Positions 8,366 to 16,932 of a DNA stretch of 64,000 nt are shown here, in pieces; position 1 is the stretch's first letter; each line of letters opens with the position of its first letter. A program made the position numbers and the translations under genes. The DNA comes from Anaerorhabdus sp036636695 (GTDB taxonomy: Bacteria; Bacillota_I; Bacilli_A; Erysipelotrichales; Erysipelotrichaceae), in the NCBI RefSeq assembly GCF_036636695.1, contig NZ_JAVWNW010000009.1; one strand, written 5' to 3'. The notes beneath the pieces are model-generated. The model was not told the origin of the DNA. It did no database searches and saw only the letters and a list, made by a program, of their open reading frames with translations.

Positions 8366-9652
8366 CTACTTAAATAATTTTTCGTTTAATTCAGTTTCCA
8401 AATCTGTTAATGCTGTTTTCACATCAGTATATTGACCTTGATTGTATTCAACGAATTTATTATTAATGCCTTCTTTGAAAATATCAGTATTAAAATGTCC
8501 AATGAATTGTGCATTATCCAAAATACCAACAAGTACTTCTGCATAAGGCATTTGTGTTATTAATTCAGGATTTGTTGCAACTGATTTTTTCGCAGGAATT
8601 TGTGTACATGCAATATTAAGTTTTAATAATTGTTCATCTTGGAATAAGAATTCTAAGAATTTAAATGCACCTTCTTTAACCTTACTATTTTCGTTAACAG
8701 CCATTGACCAACCTGTTTCAGCAGCAAATGCTTTTTCATCACCATAGAATGGTAAAGCTACATAGTCAAAATCTTCACCCAATACTAAACCAAAACTTTC
8801 AACACCTTCAGAAATTGTCCAAGGACCTCTTGGTACAAATAGTGCTTTACCTGCATATAGTTGTTGGTAACCTTCTAATTCTCCACCACCAACGAGACCT
8901 TCTAAATCAGTTACCTTTGAATCTTGAACCATTGATACTAATTCTGCAAATGCTTCTTCTGCAATCGGATTAGAGAATGTAATCTTGCCATCTTCTGTTA
9001 AGTAATTTCCACCTTTAGATAGAATCATTGATGTAAAGATATAAGGAACACTGTCCCAGTTTACAAAATCAAATCCTTTAACTTGAAAAATATCATTTTC
9101 AACTTTTGATGCACTTGCTGCAGTCGCAACTAACTCATCCCATGTTGTTGGAATTGTTGCACCTTGTGCTTCCAATAATATGTTATTTACTAACATACCA
9201 CCTACTTCAATATTAAATTCTAGTGGTAAACCATATAAATTTCCATCATACATGAGTGCCCCAATTGTTGGTTCATATACTTCATTTTCAATATTTGCTG
9301 CTAACTCATCTGGAATTTTTGCTAATGCACCTGTTGGTGCAAAGTCTACACCCCATCCTCCCCAAAGCTCATACATATCAGCACCACCTGTTTTAGAGAT
9401 AAGTGATGTTTGTACTTTTGATTCAAAAGTATCATATGGAAAAAATTCAAAGTTAATTTTGTACTCTGGATTAGCTACTTCAAATTCTGCAGCTACTGCT
9501 TTGTAGGCATTGTTCCAAGGTTCATTTTGATGTCCCCAGAAAGTAATAACTGTTTTTCCTGAGTCCGCATTTCCACTTCCTCCACCTGAACTACAACCGA
9601 ATAGACTTAATGATAGGATTGCTGCTAATAGAACTTTTGTTAATTTTTTCAT
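8366..9652 (-). CDS. Sugar ABC transporter substrate-binding lipoprotein
   Basis: 428-residue extracellular solute-binding protein. The lipoprotein signal is MKKLTKVLL, a hydrophobic core and lipobox SLFGC with Cys20 lipidated, followed by a Ser/Gly linker. The mature part begins TVITFWGHQNEPWN, typical of family-1 sugar-binding proteins. It follows the GH4 gene by 14 bases and precedes both permeases, so the importer should deliver the GH4 substrate. The ligand is not recognisable from sequence. Confidence 0.92.
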   Translation of the reverse strand: MKKLTKVLLAAILSLSLFGCSSGGGSGNADSGKTVITFWGHQNEPWNNAYKAVAAEFEVANPEYKINFEFFPYDTFESKVQTSLISKTGGADMYELWGGWGVDFAPTGALAKIPDELAANIENEVYEPTIGALMYDGNLYGLPLEFNIEVGGMLVNNILLEAQGATIPTTWDELVATAASASKVENDIFQVKGFDFVNWDSVPYIFTSMILSKGGNYLTEDGKITFSNPIAEEAFAELVSMVQDSKVTDLEGLVGGGELEGYQQLYAGKALFVPRGPWTISEGVESFGLVLGEDFDYVALPFYGDEKAFAAETGWSMAVNENSKVKEGAFKFLEFLFQDEQLLKLNIACTQIPAKKSVATNPELITQMPYAEVLVGILDNAQFIGHFNTDIFKEGINNKFVEYNQGQYTDVKTALTDLETELNEKLFK

Positions 9653-9666
9653 TCCCCGTTTCTCCT

Positions 9667-11013
9667 TTATTTGTTTGTAATATCGATTTTTAATGATTTA
9701 AAATATTTTAGATAGTTAGCATTCTTATCTAACATCTCTTGAACCATACTTCGAATCTCTTCCATTGAGCATACACTAGCAGTAAGCGGATCCATCAAGA
9801 TTGCGTAGAATACTTTATTTGGATCTCCTTCAATTGCTGCAAGAACAGCTAGTTCTTCTAGATTTGCTGAATTACCAACTAATGCTTCAAGATGTGCAGG
9901 CAATGTATTTGAACCCTTTACCTTAATACCTTCTTTTGTAGCGATGACAGGCACTTCAACACATGCACCTTCTTTAATATTTGTAATGTATCCTTTATTT
10001 CTTAGATTTCCATTAAATTCATATGGTGTTCCATCCCCAAAGATTGCATTGAAGATATTTGATGCATATTCTTCTCCACGAGCTAAATCAATTTCACCTG
10101 AATTAACCCATTCAAGATATTCTTTTTCCCATGAGTTTTCTCTTTCAAGATATTCATCAAGAATATACGCATGAGCACCTGGATTCCATCCTGTACCTTT
10201 TGTACAATACTTTTCAATCAAATCTTTTCTTTTTCTAAACCACGGATTGTATTCAGAATTATGCCCGCTTGATTCTGTTGGGAAGAACCCTAAGTGTTTA
10301 AACATTTCAACTCGAACTTGTTCCTCCATATAGACTTCATCTTTTTTAACTACTTCTCTTAACTGTGGATATAAATCGTTGCCTTCTTTATCTTCATATT
10401 TAAGATAGAAAGCTTGATGATTAATTCCACAACAAGTGTAGTTAATATCTTTGATATCTCTATCTAACCATCCCGCAATCATTTGGGCAGTTCCTTGTAC
10501 ACTGTGGCATAAACCAGTTACATTTAATTTTGTTTGTGATTGTAGATAACTTACTAACATTGCCATTGGATTTGTATAGTTAAGAATAATAGCATTTGGA
10601 CAAATCTCTTCACAATCCCGAATAATACTAAGCATCTCTGGTGCTGTTCTTAAGAACCTAAATATTCCACTTGGGCCTCTTGTATCACCAACACAAATAT
10701 CAACACCATATTTTGCAGGAATTTCAATATCATGACGCCAAACTTCAACCCCGCCTTGTAGAATGGTAATCAATACCCCATCCGCATTCTCTAATGCTTC
10801 TCTACGATTAAGTGTCGCATGAATAGTTGCAGGATATTTACCATACTCAACAATTCTTGTAACTCCATCCTTCGCATACTTTAATCTTTTTTCATCGATG
10901 TCCATTAACCAAATTTCACAATCTTCAAATGATTTGAAGGTAAGTAAATCTCTAATTAAATCTCTTGTGAAATCAAGTGAACCTGCACCAATAAACGCAA
11001 ACTTCTTCTTCAT
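9667..11013 (-). CDS. Glycoside hydrolase family 4 (MelA/LplD-like, NAD- and metal-dependent)
   Basis: 448-residue GH4 enzyme, which cleaves glycosides by a redox elimination mechanism using NAD and a divalent metal. The Rossmann motif GAGSLDF is at residues 9-15. Metal-site motifs are GLCHSVQ (Cys169-His170) and GINHQ (Asn198-His199). The CHS form marks the alpha-galactosidase/alpha-glucosidase/alpha-galacturonidase branch acting on non-phosphorylated sugars, while 6-phospho-glycosidases carry CN. That fits ABC rather than PTS uptake. First gene of the minus-strand operon, with AAGGAGG before the ATG. Substrate among alpha-galactoside, alpha-glucoside and galacturonide is open. Confidence 0.92.
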   Translation of the reverse strand: MKKKFAFIGAGSLDFTRDLIRDLLTFKSFEDCEIWLMDIDEKRLKYAKDGVTRIVEYGKYPATIHATLNRREALENADGVLITILQGGVEVWRHDIEIPAKYGVDICVGDTRGPSGIFRFLRTAPEMLSIIRDCEEICPNAIILNYTNPMAMLVSYLQSQTKLNVTGLCHSVQGTAQMIAGWLDRDIKDINYTCCGINHQAFYLKYEDKEGNDLYPQLREVVKKDEVYMEEQVRVEMFKHLGFFPTESSGHNSEYNPWFRKRKDLIEKYCTKGTGWNPGAHAYILDEYLERENSWEKEYLEWVNSGEIDLARGEEYASNIFNAIFGDGTPYEFNGNLRNKGYITNIKEGACVEVPVIATKEGIKVKGSNTLPAHLEALVGNSANLEELAVLAAIEGDPNKVFYAILMDPLTASVCSMEEIRSMVQEMLDKNANYLKYFKSLKIDITNK

Positions 11014-11025
11014 GTTTTCCTCCTT

Positions 11026-11154
11026 GTTAACTAAACAAAATATTTACTTTTCGCTGTACATCCATAGAGTAATCGAATATAATACAAATGTAAACGCTTT
11101 CCTTTTATTTTTATCCAAATTTTACTAAATATGTTAATTTATGTTAACTAAACA
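11026..11154. promoter_or_regulatory. Intergenic control region with 12-base repeat GTTAACTAAACA
   Basis: The divergent region between the GH4 operon and the LacI-type regulator holds two exact direct copies of GTTAACTAAACA, at 11026-11037 and 11143-11154. Each lies next to the Shine-Dalgarno of one of the two genes. A third partial copy (ATGTTAATTT) is at 11131-11140. They are likely binding sites for the regulator or a shared promoter-proximal element. Confidence 0.55.
11089..11102. promoter_or_regulatory. cre/LacI-type operator
   Basis: TGTAAACGCTTTCC closely fits the CcpA cre and LacI-family operator core and resembles the pair at 4314-4350. It is midway between the divergent GH4 and LacI-family genes, so it can control both. 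A weak -35/-10 pair for GH4 (TTTACA, 17 bases, TACTCT) would overlap it. Confidence 0.65.
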
Positions 11155-11165
11155 GAGAGGTGCTT

Positions 11166-12173
11166 ATGTCTACTATTCGCGATGTATCAAACCTAAGTGG
11201 CGTATCTATCGCTACTATTTCTAGATATTTAAGAAATGATAATTCTCTTAAAATCAAAGAAGAAACAAAAGAGAAGATTGATTCAGCAATTAAAGAATTA
11301 AACTACATTCACAAATCAAAAAAGGCTGTCGGACAAAAAATGAGAATTGGTGTCGTCTTAGCTTACACATCTCAAAAATATAGTGACCCATTTTTTTCAA
11401 CAATACTCACCGGGATTGAAGATGAATGTGAGAAATTTAATGCTTCAGTCATCTCTGTATACCAATGTATTGATTTAGAGAAACCTGAACTTCTTACTCA
11501 ATTTTGCAGTCAAAACCTTGATGGTATTATCATCATGGAAAATATTAATAAATCTACTCTCAGTGTTCTTGAAAAACATACCAAGAATATTGTATTCGTA
11601 GATCAATATAACCCTAGTTATAACAATGTTGGTATCGATCATTTTAGTGCTTGTAAGAAAGTAATGAACTGTTTTATCGAAAATGGATATAAACGTATCG
11701 CATATGTAGGTGGCGCTGTACAAAACGTTAACTTCGATGACTCATATCGTACCATTGCTTATAGAGAATCTCTACGCCGTGCCCACATTGAATATGATGA
11801 ATCTATTTATATTAATTGCGATTGGAATATTGACCTTTGCGCAAAACTAACAAAGGAGTTGTTGCTTACAAAAAATAGACCCGATGCAATTTTTGCAGGG
11901 AGTGATACAATTGCTTCCGTAATTCTTGGTGTACTACACGAACTCAATTTAAAATGCCCTGATGATATTGGACTCATTGGATTCAATGGACTCGCAATCA
12001 GTTCTCATTATGCCCCTGCACTTACAACCTTATCTGTTCCAATGTATGAAATTGGACGAATAGCTTTCCAACGGCTTCATCAATTAATCACAAAAGATGA
12101 AGATACTACAATAAGTATCAATCTTCCTACTGAAATTACAATAAGAAATTCGATAAAATTAAAAGGAGAATAA
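11166..12173 (+). CDS. LacI/GalR-family transcriptional regulator
   Basis: 335-residue repressor. The N-terminal helix-turn-helix reads STIRDVSNLSGVSIATISRY (residues 2-21), followed by the hinge-type segment IDSAIKELNYIHKSK and a periplasmic-binding-protein-like sensor domain (IGVVLAYTSQ onward; FAGSDTIASVILG; IGLIGFNGLAIS). I start at the ATG at 11166, preceded by AGAGAGG; the in-frame GTG at 11160 lies within that site. It is divergent from the GH4/ABC operon and cotranscribed with the sugar kinase gene, so it probably represses both in the absence of an imported sugar. Confidence 0.92.
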   Translation: MSTIRDVSNLSGVSIATISRYLRNDNSLKIKEETKEKIDSAIKELNYIHKSKKAVGQKMRIGVVLAYTSQKYSDPFFSTILTGIEDECEKFNASVISVYQCIDLEKPELLTQFCSQNLDGIIIMENINKSTLSVLEKHTKNIVFVDQYNPSYNNVGIDHFSACKKVMNCFIENGYKRIAYVGGAVQNVNFDDSYRTIAYRESLRRAHIEYDESIYINCDWNIDLCAKLTKELLLTKNRPDAIFAGSDTIASVILGVLHELNLKCPDDIGLIGFNGLAISSHYAPALTTLSVPMYEIGRIAFQRLHQLITKDEDTTISINLPTEITIRNSIKLKGE

Positions 12174-12177
12174 AACA

Positions 12178-13146
12178 ATGACTTACTATATTGGCATCGA
12201 TGGTGGTGGAACTAAAACAAAGTTTCTACTATGTGATCAAAAAGGTATAATCTTAGCCGAAGATATCCAACCAACATCACATTACTTTCAATGTGGCTTA
12301 GACGGACTCGCCACTGTAATTGAAACAGGAATCACAAACATTTTAACAAACACAAAGTTACAACCTAGTGATATTGCTACTTGTTTTGCAGCTATCCCTG
12401 GTTATGGCGATATCGAAGATGACAATGAAAAAATTGAGAATGCAGTTTTAAAGGGAATGAAAAATATCAAATTTGAAATCGGAAATGATACTGACAATGG
12501 TCTTGCAGGTTCATTAGCAGGTCAACCGGGAATCAACATTATCGCAGGAACTGGATCTATTGGTCTAGGATTAAATAAGAAAGGTGAAACATTACGATGT
12601 GGTGGATGGCATCATATATTTGGTGGTGATGAAGGTAGCGCCTATTGGTTAGCTTGTAAAATGATTTTAGAATTTACTCGTCAAAGCGATGGCCGTGATG
12701 AAAAAACACCACTTTACTTCTATCTAAAAGAAGCCTTGAATCTAAATAATGATTCAGATATTCTGGTACGTACAATTACTGAAATGGAGTTTGACCGCAC
12801 TAAAATCGCAAAACTAGCATCCTATCTTTCTGAACTTGCAAAACAAGAAGATAAATATGCGCTCTTATTCTATAAAGAAGCCGCTAAAGAATTATTCGAT
12901 ATCATTAATACAATTCGCCTTAATTTAAACATGGGCAAAGAAGAAACATCCGTTTCATATAGCGGAGGTGTGTTCAAAAGTGGCCGATATATCCTCGAGC
13001 CTCTTGCCGATTTATTTGAAGGAATGAATGTCAAAATTGTTGCGCCAATTCTTCCACCAGATGCTGGAAGCTTGCTTTTAGCACTCAAGTTAGACAATAT
13101 TCTATTAACTAACGAAATCATAGAAAATTTAAAATCTTATTACTAA
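12178..13146 (+). CDS. BadF/BadG/BcrA/BcrD-type sugar kinase (N-acetylglucosamine kinase-like)
   Basis: 322-residue ASKHA-fold ATPase. The phosphate-binding motif is at the N-terminus (YIGIDGGGTKTKFLL), the second is INIIAGTGSIGLG, and a third glycine motif SYSGGVFKSG lies near residue 262. Members of this family near sugar transporters phosphorylate amino sugars such as GlcNAc; the substrate is not certain here. It begins 4 bases after the LacI-type gene, with AAAGGAGA inside that gene's end, so the two are translationally linked. A bidirectional terminator follows. Confidence 0.85.
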   Translation: MTYYIGIDGGGTKTKFLLCDQKGIILAEDIQPTSHYFQCGLDGLATVIETGITNILTNTKLQPSDIATCFAAIPGYGDIEDDNEKIENAVLKGMKNIKFEIGNDTDNGLAGSLAGQPGINIIAGTGSIGLGLNKKGETLRCGGWHHIFGGDEGSAYWLACKMILEFTRQSDGRDEKTPLYFYLKEALNLNNDSDILVRTITEMEFDRTKIAKLASYLSELAKQEDKYALLFYKEAAKELFDIINTIRLNLNMGKEETSVSYSGGVFKSGRYILEPLADLFEGMNVKIVAPILPPDAGSLLLALKLDNILLTNEIIENLKSYY

Positions 13147-13148
13147 AA

Positions 13149-13170
13149 AAATCCAGTTATATCTGGATTT
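13149..13170. terminator. Bidirectional terminator
   Basis: Inverted repeat AAATCCAG / CTGGATTT (13149-13156 and 13163-13170, 6-base loop) between the convergent kinase and malQ genes, with A-rich and T-rich flanks so that it works in both directions. Confidence 0.8.
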
Positions 13171-14604
13171 TTATCTGTTTGATTCTTTTATCATTCGTTG
13201 CAACTTGTGAACACGCTTTTTGAATTCACTATAATCATTAAGTCTCCATTGCCAATTTGGATTTCCCACAGTACCCGGAGTATTTAGTCGACAATCTATT
13301 TTTTTATTTAAGATATCAACCATTGATATGATTGCGATATCCGCATTTGACTCTAATGCATACTGTATAAAACTATCTGCAATAATAGCCTGTTTCAAGT
13401 TATGTCTTCTGAAATATTTACGGCTTAATAATTTATCTTCTTTCGACAAATTATTATACCAAGAACGAATCGGCTCGTTATCATGTGTCCCTGTATAGAT
13501 AATTAGATTATTTCTATCTTTCTTCATTTTAGGTAAATGCCATGAGTATTGTATAATACGCATTCCTTTTAAATTAAATGCGTCTCTCAACTCATATACT
13601 TCTTCACGCATCTCTCCTAAATCTTCCGCAACAATCTTAATATCTGGATATGTTTTATAAATCGTCTCAAATACTTTATGACCTGGGGCTTCTAACCATT
13701 CACCTTCACGAGCTGTTGGACATTCACCTTTAATTTGCCAGTATGTATCAAAAGCTCTGAAATGATCAATACGCACTATATCAAATAGCTTTGACGAATA
13801 ATCTAATCGCTCTAACCAAAACGCAAACCCATCTTTTTCTAACTTTTCCCAATTATAAATCGGATTACCCCAGCGTTGACCATCTTCACTGAAATAATCT
13901 GGTGGTACTCCTGCCACAACAGTAGGCACACCTTTCTCATCTAACAAGAAATCTTCTTGGTGTATCCACACATCATCACTATCTAAACCCACATAGAATG
14001 GCATATCACCCATAATTTCTATATCAAGTTGATTTACATAATTCCTCAACGCTTTCCATTGTTTGAGTAAGATAAATTGAATAAAGATTTCATAGTTGAT
14101 TGATTCTTCATCTACTTCAACTAGTTTATTTTTAAAATAACTTTTGTATTCACTTGACCATTCATTCCAACACTTCATACCATTCAACTTCTTAAATGTA
14201 ATGAACATTGCGTAATGATGTACCCATTCCAATTTAGAAAAATTCTCAAACTCTTGGTTGCGCTCAAATTTTTGGAATGCTTGTATCAAATACTTTCTCT
14301 TGAATTCACGAACCGCATCATAGTCAACCACATCTGAATCTTTTTGAAATACTTCTACCTCTTCTAATAAACCATCTTTTACTAACAAATCTAAACTAAT
14401 GTACAATTCATCCATTGCTTTAGATGAGTATGGCTGATAGGGTGAATTACCATATCCAAGTGCATTTAAAGGTAGGATTTGCCAAATCTTAAATCCACTT
14501 TTCTTGATGAGTCTCACAAACTCATACGCATTTTCCCCAAAATCTCCAATACCATGATTAGAAGGCAATGACGATACCGGCATTAATATCCCTGATTTTC
14601 TCAT
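13171..14604 (-). CDS. malQ: 4-alpha-glucanotransferase (amylomaltase)
   Basis: 477-residue GH77 enzyme that transfers alpha-1,4-glucan segments between malto-oligosaccharides in the cytoplasm. The N-terminus RKSGILMPVSSLPSNHGIGD and IWQILPLNALGYGNSPYQPY are hallmark MalQ blocks. The nucleophile Asp lies in VRIDHFRAFD, the acid Glu in IVAEDLGE and the transition-state Asp in YTGTHDNEP. The start at 14604 is chosen because GGAGAG precedes it and because GH77 proteins begin at this block; the frame is open for 30 further codons upstream without family similarity. It stands alone between a terminator and a damaged gene. Confidence 0.95.
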   Translation of the reverse strand: MRKSGILMPVSSLPSNHGIGDFGENAYEFVRLIKKSGFKIWQILPLNALGYGNSPYQPYSSKAMDELYISLDLLVKDGLLEEVEVFQKDSDVVDYDAVREFKRKYLIQAFQKFERNQEFENFSKLEWVHHYAMFITFKKLNGMKCWNEWSSEYKSYFKNKLVEVDEESINYEIFIQFILLKQWKALRNYVNQLDIEIMGDMPFYVGLDSDDVWIHQEDFLLDEKGVPTVVAGVPPDYFSEDGQRWGNPIYNWEKLEKDGFAFWLERLDYSSKLFDIVRIDHFRAFDTYWQIKGECPTAREGEWLEAPGHKVFETIYKTYPDIKIVAEDLGEMREEVYELRDAFNLKGMRIIQYSWHLPKMKKDRNNLIIYTGTHDNEPIRSWYNNLSKEDKLLSRKYFRRHNLKQAIIADSFIQYALESNADIAIISMVDILNKKIDCRLNTPGTVGNPNWQWRLNDYSEFKKRVHKLQRMIKESNR

Positions 14605-14733
14605 TATATCTCTCCAAATACTATTACCACTATTATAGCAACAAATTTTATTTATTGAGAAAAATTTGTAGTCATGAGCAAATTTTATCAACAAGATGTA
14701 TTAAATTACTGAACTTTAAGTAGAGATGGTAAA

Positions 14734-15122
14734 TCATAAATTTTTTACTATTGTTCTTCCATGAATATCAAATCCAAGTTTTCTATAAAAATGATCTCTT
14801 CTTTCACTATGGTCTTCATCGCCTACACTAAAATCAAAATATTTTATCTTATAGAATTTCGGATTAAATTTATAATCACATTCGCAGTTTAATTTTAGAT
14901 ATAAAATTAAATAACCATCTAAGTAACTTAATTGATAATTCAGTAATTGATATATTCATTCGAATCATCGCAAACTGCAATTCTTATATGTGAAATATTC
15001 TGTTCAAAATATGCATTCAATCTATCAAAACTAGCTAGTTTCAATAAATCTTGTTCATCCTTTACTACTACAGGTGTGTTGATTATTCTATTATCATTTT
15101 TATTCATAATTCTCTTAAACAT
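14734..15122 (-). pseudogene. Frameshifted small gene, possibly GNAT-like
   Basis: The first 60 codons run from the ATG at 15122 (Shine-Dalgarno GAGGAG) to a TGA near 14940. At that point the coding signal moves to another frame and continues for about 68 codons to a TGA at 14734. The second part ends with HFYRKLGFDIHGRTIVKNL, resembling the FYxKLGF segment of GNAT acetyltransferases. A one-base shift near 14940-14950 would restore a protein of about 130 residues. It may be a true pseudogene, a programmed shift or a sequencing error. The GNAT assignment is weak because the acetyl-CoA loop is not evident. Confidence 0.6.
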
Positions 15123-15197
15123 AAAATCTCCTCATTATTATTCTTGATAGCTACCTCGATTATACCCTAATCTCTATTTAATCCTTAAATAACTATT

Positions 15198-15226
15198 TTC
15201 AAATTTCCATGAATATAGTGTAGAAT
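15198..15226 (+). promoter_or_regulatory. Predicted promoter
   Basis: TTCAAA (15198-15203), 17-base spacer, TAGAAT (15221-15226), about 24 bases before the next gene. It fits a vegetative sigma factor site of moderate strength. Confidence 0.45.
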
Positions 15227-15249
15227 AAAGATTAAGGGGAATAAAATTT

Positions 15250-16257
15250 ATGAAAAATTTCTATTTAATTTCACAAAACAAATCACATAAGAAAGAAGTT
15301 GATGGCAATTTCATTTGGTGCCCTAAAACAAAAAAAGATGGAGCCCAATGCCGAAATTATGAATTCGTTAGAAACATTAGAGTTGGCGATATTATTTTTT
15401 GTCGATATAAAAATCAGCTTACCCATATTGGTGTTGCAACAACGAATTGTTTCATTTCTGATAACCCCTTTAATGATGCCTCTTGGAATAAAGAAGGTTA
15501 TCAAGTTAATATAAAGTATATCAAAACAAACAATCAAAAAAAATTAGTTAATTACTATCATGAGATTAAATCATTGCTTCCAAGTAAATATTCTCCTTTT
15601 ACTAAAGATGGAGGTAGTGTACAAGCCTATGCATTTGCAATAAGCGATGAACTTGCTAATTATTTTATTAAGAACTATCTAGAACTTTCGCAGAATACAT
15701 TAGATCAACTAACAAATTTTCAAGATGATGAAACTACTGAATCTATAAGTGATGCACAATACAAAGAAATTAAGAAGCAAATAAAAAATTCTAGAAAGCA
15801 GCTCTCAAGAACTTTTAAAGTAGACCCAGAAAAAGAATCTGAGCAGTTAATTCGAAATAAAGCTTTAGGTGACGCTGGAGAACTATTTGCATTGCAACAA
15901 CTAAAAAGTGAATTAGGCGATTTAGACGAAGAACTAAAAAACGCAATGATACTGCACGCAGCTAGCTCGAAAGAGTTCGGTGAAGATCTTGCAGGTTTCG
16001 ACATAGTCACCTATACAGATACGCACCAAAAAATCGTCGATCGATATATTGAAGTTAAAACAACTGTACATGATGCAAGTGAGTCTTTCTATATAAGTAA
16101 AAATGAGTTAGAATTCGCAATGGCACATCCAGATAATTATTATATATATCGAGTTTATGATTTTGCTAATGATCCAAAGATAAAATCGTTTCTTCTTTCC
16201 ACATTAAATAAAGATGATTTTGTACCAATTAAATATAAAGTTAACTTAAAGAAATAG
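15250..16257 (+). CDS. PUA/EVE-like reader fused to DUF3883 nuclease domain (possible restriction protein)
   Basis: 335-residue protein. The N-terminal part (about 1-145) looks like a PUA/EVE-type base-reading fold (GNFIWCPKTKKDG; VGDIIFCRY). The C-terminal part (about 200-310) matches the DUF3883 nuclease-like domain. It has the helix GDAGELFALQQL with Glu211, then GFDIVTY (Asp251) and IEVKTT (Glu268, Lys270), which form a PD-(D/E)xK-type site. A charged linker (155-200) joins them. EVE/PUA domains are known to bind modified bases, so a single-gene, modification-dependent restriction role is plausible but inferred. No methylase or helicase is beside it. It is convergent with HicAB and shares a terminator with it. 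Confidence 0.65.
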   Translation: MKNFYLISQNKSHKKEVDGNFIWCPKTKKDGAQCRNYEFVRNIRVGDIIFCRYKNQLTHIGVATTNCFISDNPFNDASWNKEGYQVNIKYIKTNNQKKLVNYYHEIKSLLPSKYSPFTKDGGSVQAYAFAISDELANYFIKNYLELSQNTLDQLTNFQDDETTESISDAQYKEIKKQIKNSRKQLSRTFKVDPEKESEQLIRNKALGDAGELFALQQLKSELGDLDEELKNAMILHAASSKEFGEDLAGFDIVTYTDTHQKIVDRYIEVKTTVHDASESFYISKNELEFAMAHPDNYYIYRVYDFANDPKIKSFLLSTLNKDDFVPIKYKVNLKK

Positions 16258-16277
16258 AGCGACTGCTTTATTTCTTT
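16248..16277. terminator. Bidirectional terminator
   Basis: AAAGAAATA / TATTTCTTT (16248-16256 and 16269-16277), extended inside by AGC/GCT around a GACT loop. It overlaps the ends of the convergent DUF3883 and hicB genes. Confidence 0.7.
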
Positions 16278-16660
16278 TCAATTGACAATACATCATACAA
16301 TGCAAATTCCAACAGTCTCGAATAATTGACACCCTCTGCTTCAGCTTTTTCTTTCAACCATAGAGGAATTGTTACATTTGTCTTTACTCTTCGATTTTCC
16401 ATTTCGTGTTTTACTATATCCGGGAAGATAGTTATCGGTGTCACCATCTCACCATTACTTTCTAGTTTGCCGCTTGGTATTGGAAGTTCATCATGATCTT
16501 TTTCCATGCCATAAATATGTAGTTCCAATGCTTCTTTTGCATTGATACATACTTCTTCTATTGTATCTCCAGATGTTCCACACCCTGGCAAGTCAGGAAA
16601 ATAAGCACCATAACTTGTTTCTCCTTCTTCGATAATTGCTAAATAAGTAAGTTTTCTCAT
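16268..16660 (-). CDS. hicB: HicB-family antitoxin
   Basis: 130-residue antitoxin. The N-terminal HicB fold is seen in YGAYFPDLPGCGTSGDTIEE and the following helix CINAKEALELHIYGM. The C-terminus (KTNVTIPLWLKEKAEAEG to LLEFALYDVL) is a ribbon-helix-helix DNA-binding domain that should autoregulate the operon. It follows hicA with a 4-base overlap, the toxin-first order usual for hicAB. It neutralises the HicA mRNA interferase. Confidence 0.93.
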   Translation of the reverse strand: MRKLTYLAIIEEGETSYGAYFPDLPGCGTSGDTIEEVCINAKEALELHIYGMEKDHDELPIPSGKLESNGEMVTPITIFPDIVKHEMENRRVKTNVTIPLWLKEKAEAEGVNYSRLLEFALYDVLSIEKK

Positions 16661-16854
16661 GATTTTTTCTCCTTTATTCCTGATTGTTTTAAAATATTAT
16701 TTAATGTCCCCTTAGGCAAGTCCTTATTATGAAGTGGTACTGTTACTTTTCCTTTAATTATTCTATGTTTTAGTTGTGCGTGAGAGCCGTTAAACTTTTC
16801 AATGTACCACCCCAACTTATTGAGTTGCTTAATAACATCTTTAGATTTCATCAA
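16657..16854 (-). CDS. hicA: HicA-family mRNA interferase toxin
   Basis: 65-residue toxin with a double-stranded-RNA-binding-like fold that cleaves mRNA. The catalytic His is in FNGSHAQLKH (His25), and the C-terminal block PLHNKDLPKGTLNNILKQSG is typical of HicA. Two starts are possible: TTG at 16854 (7 bases after GGAG) or ATG at 16851 (10 bases after it). It overlaps hicB by 4 bases. Confidence 0.93.
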   Translation of the reverse strand: MMKSKDVIKQLNKLGWYIEKFNGSHAQLKHRIIKGKVTVPLHNKDLPKGTLNNILKQSGIKEKKS

Positions 16855-16870
16855 TATTATACTCCTTTTT

Positions 16871-16910
16871 TATACGTATATTCAATTATCTATCATATAT
16901 TTATTCGTAT
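16871..16910. promoter_or_regulatory. Likely hicAB operator region
   Basis: A perfect palindrome TATACGTATA (16871-16880) and a related TTATTCGTATTATT block about 30 bases away lie between hicA and the ychF terminator. Such paired sites suit ribbon-helix-helix HicB binding, but the assignment is inferred from position. Confidence 0.4.
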
Positions 16911-16932
16911 TATTTTAATGAATTCCTAAAAA

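Noticed and set aside
14947..15147. Plus-strand open frame of 66 codons
   Set aside because: Antisense to the damaged gene at 14734-15122, which has the better start signal and coding pattern.
16852..16870. TATAAT directly before hicA as a leaderless promoter (TTGAAT, 18 bases, TATAAT)
   Set aside because: It overlaps the GGAG ribosome site; both cannot work for the same start, and the ribosome site with an upstream promoter is simpler.
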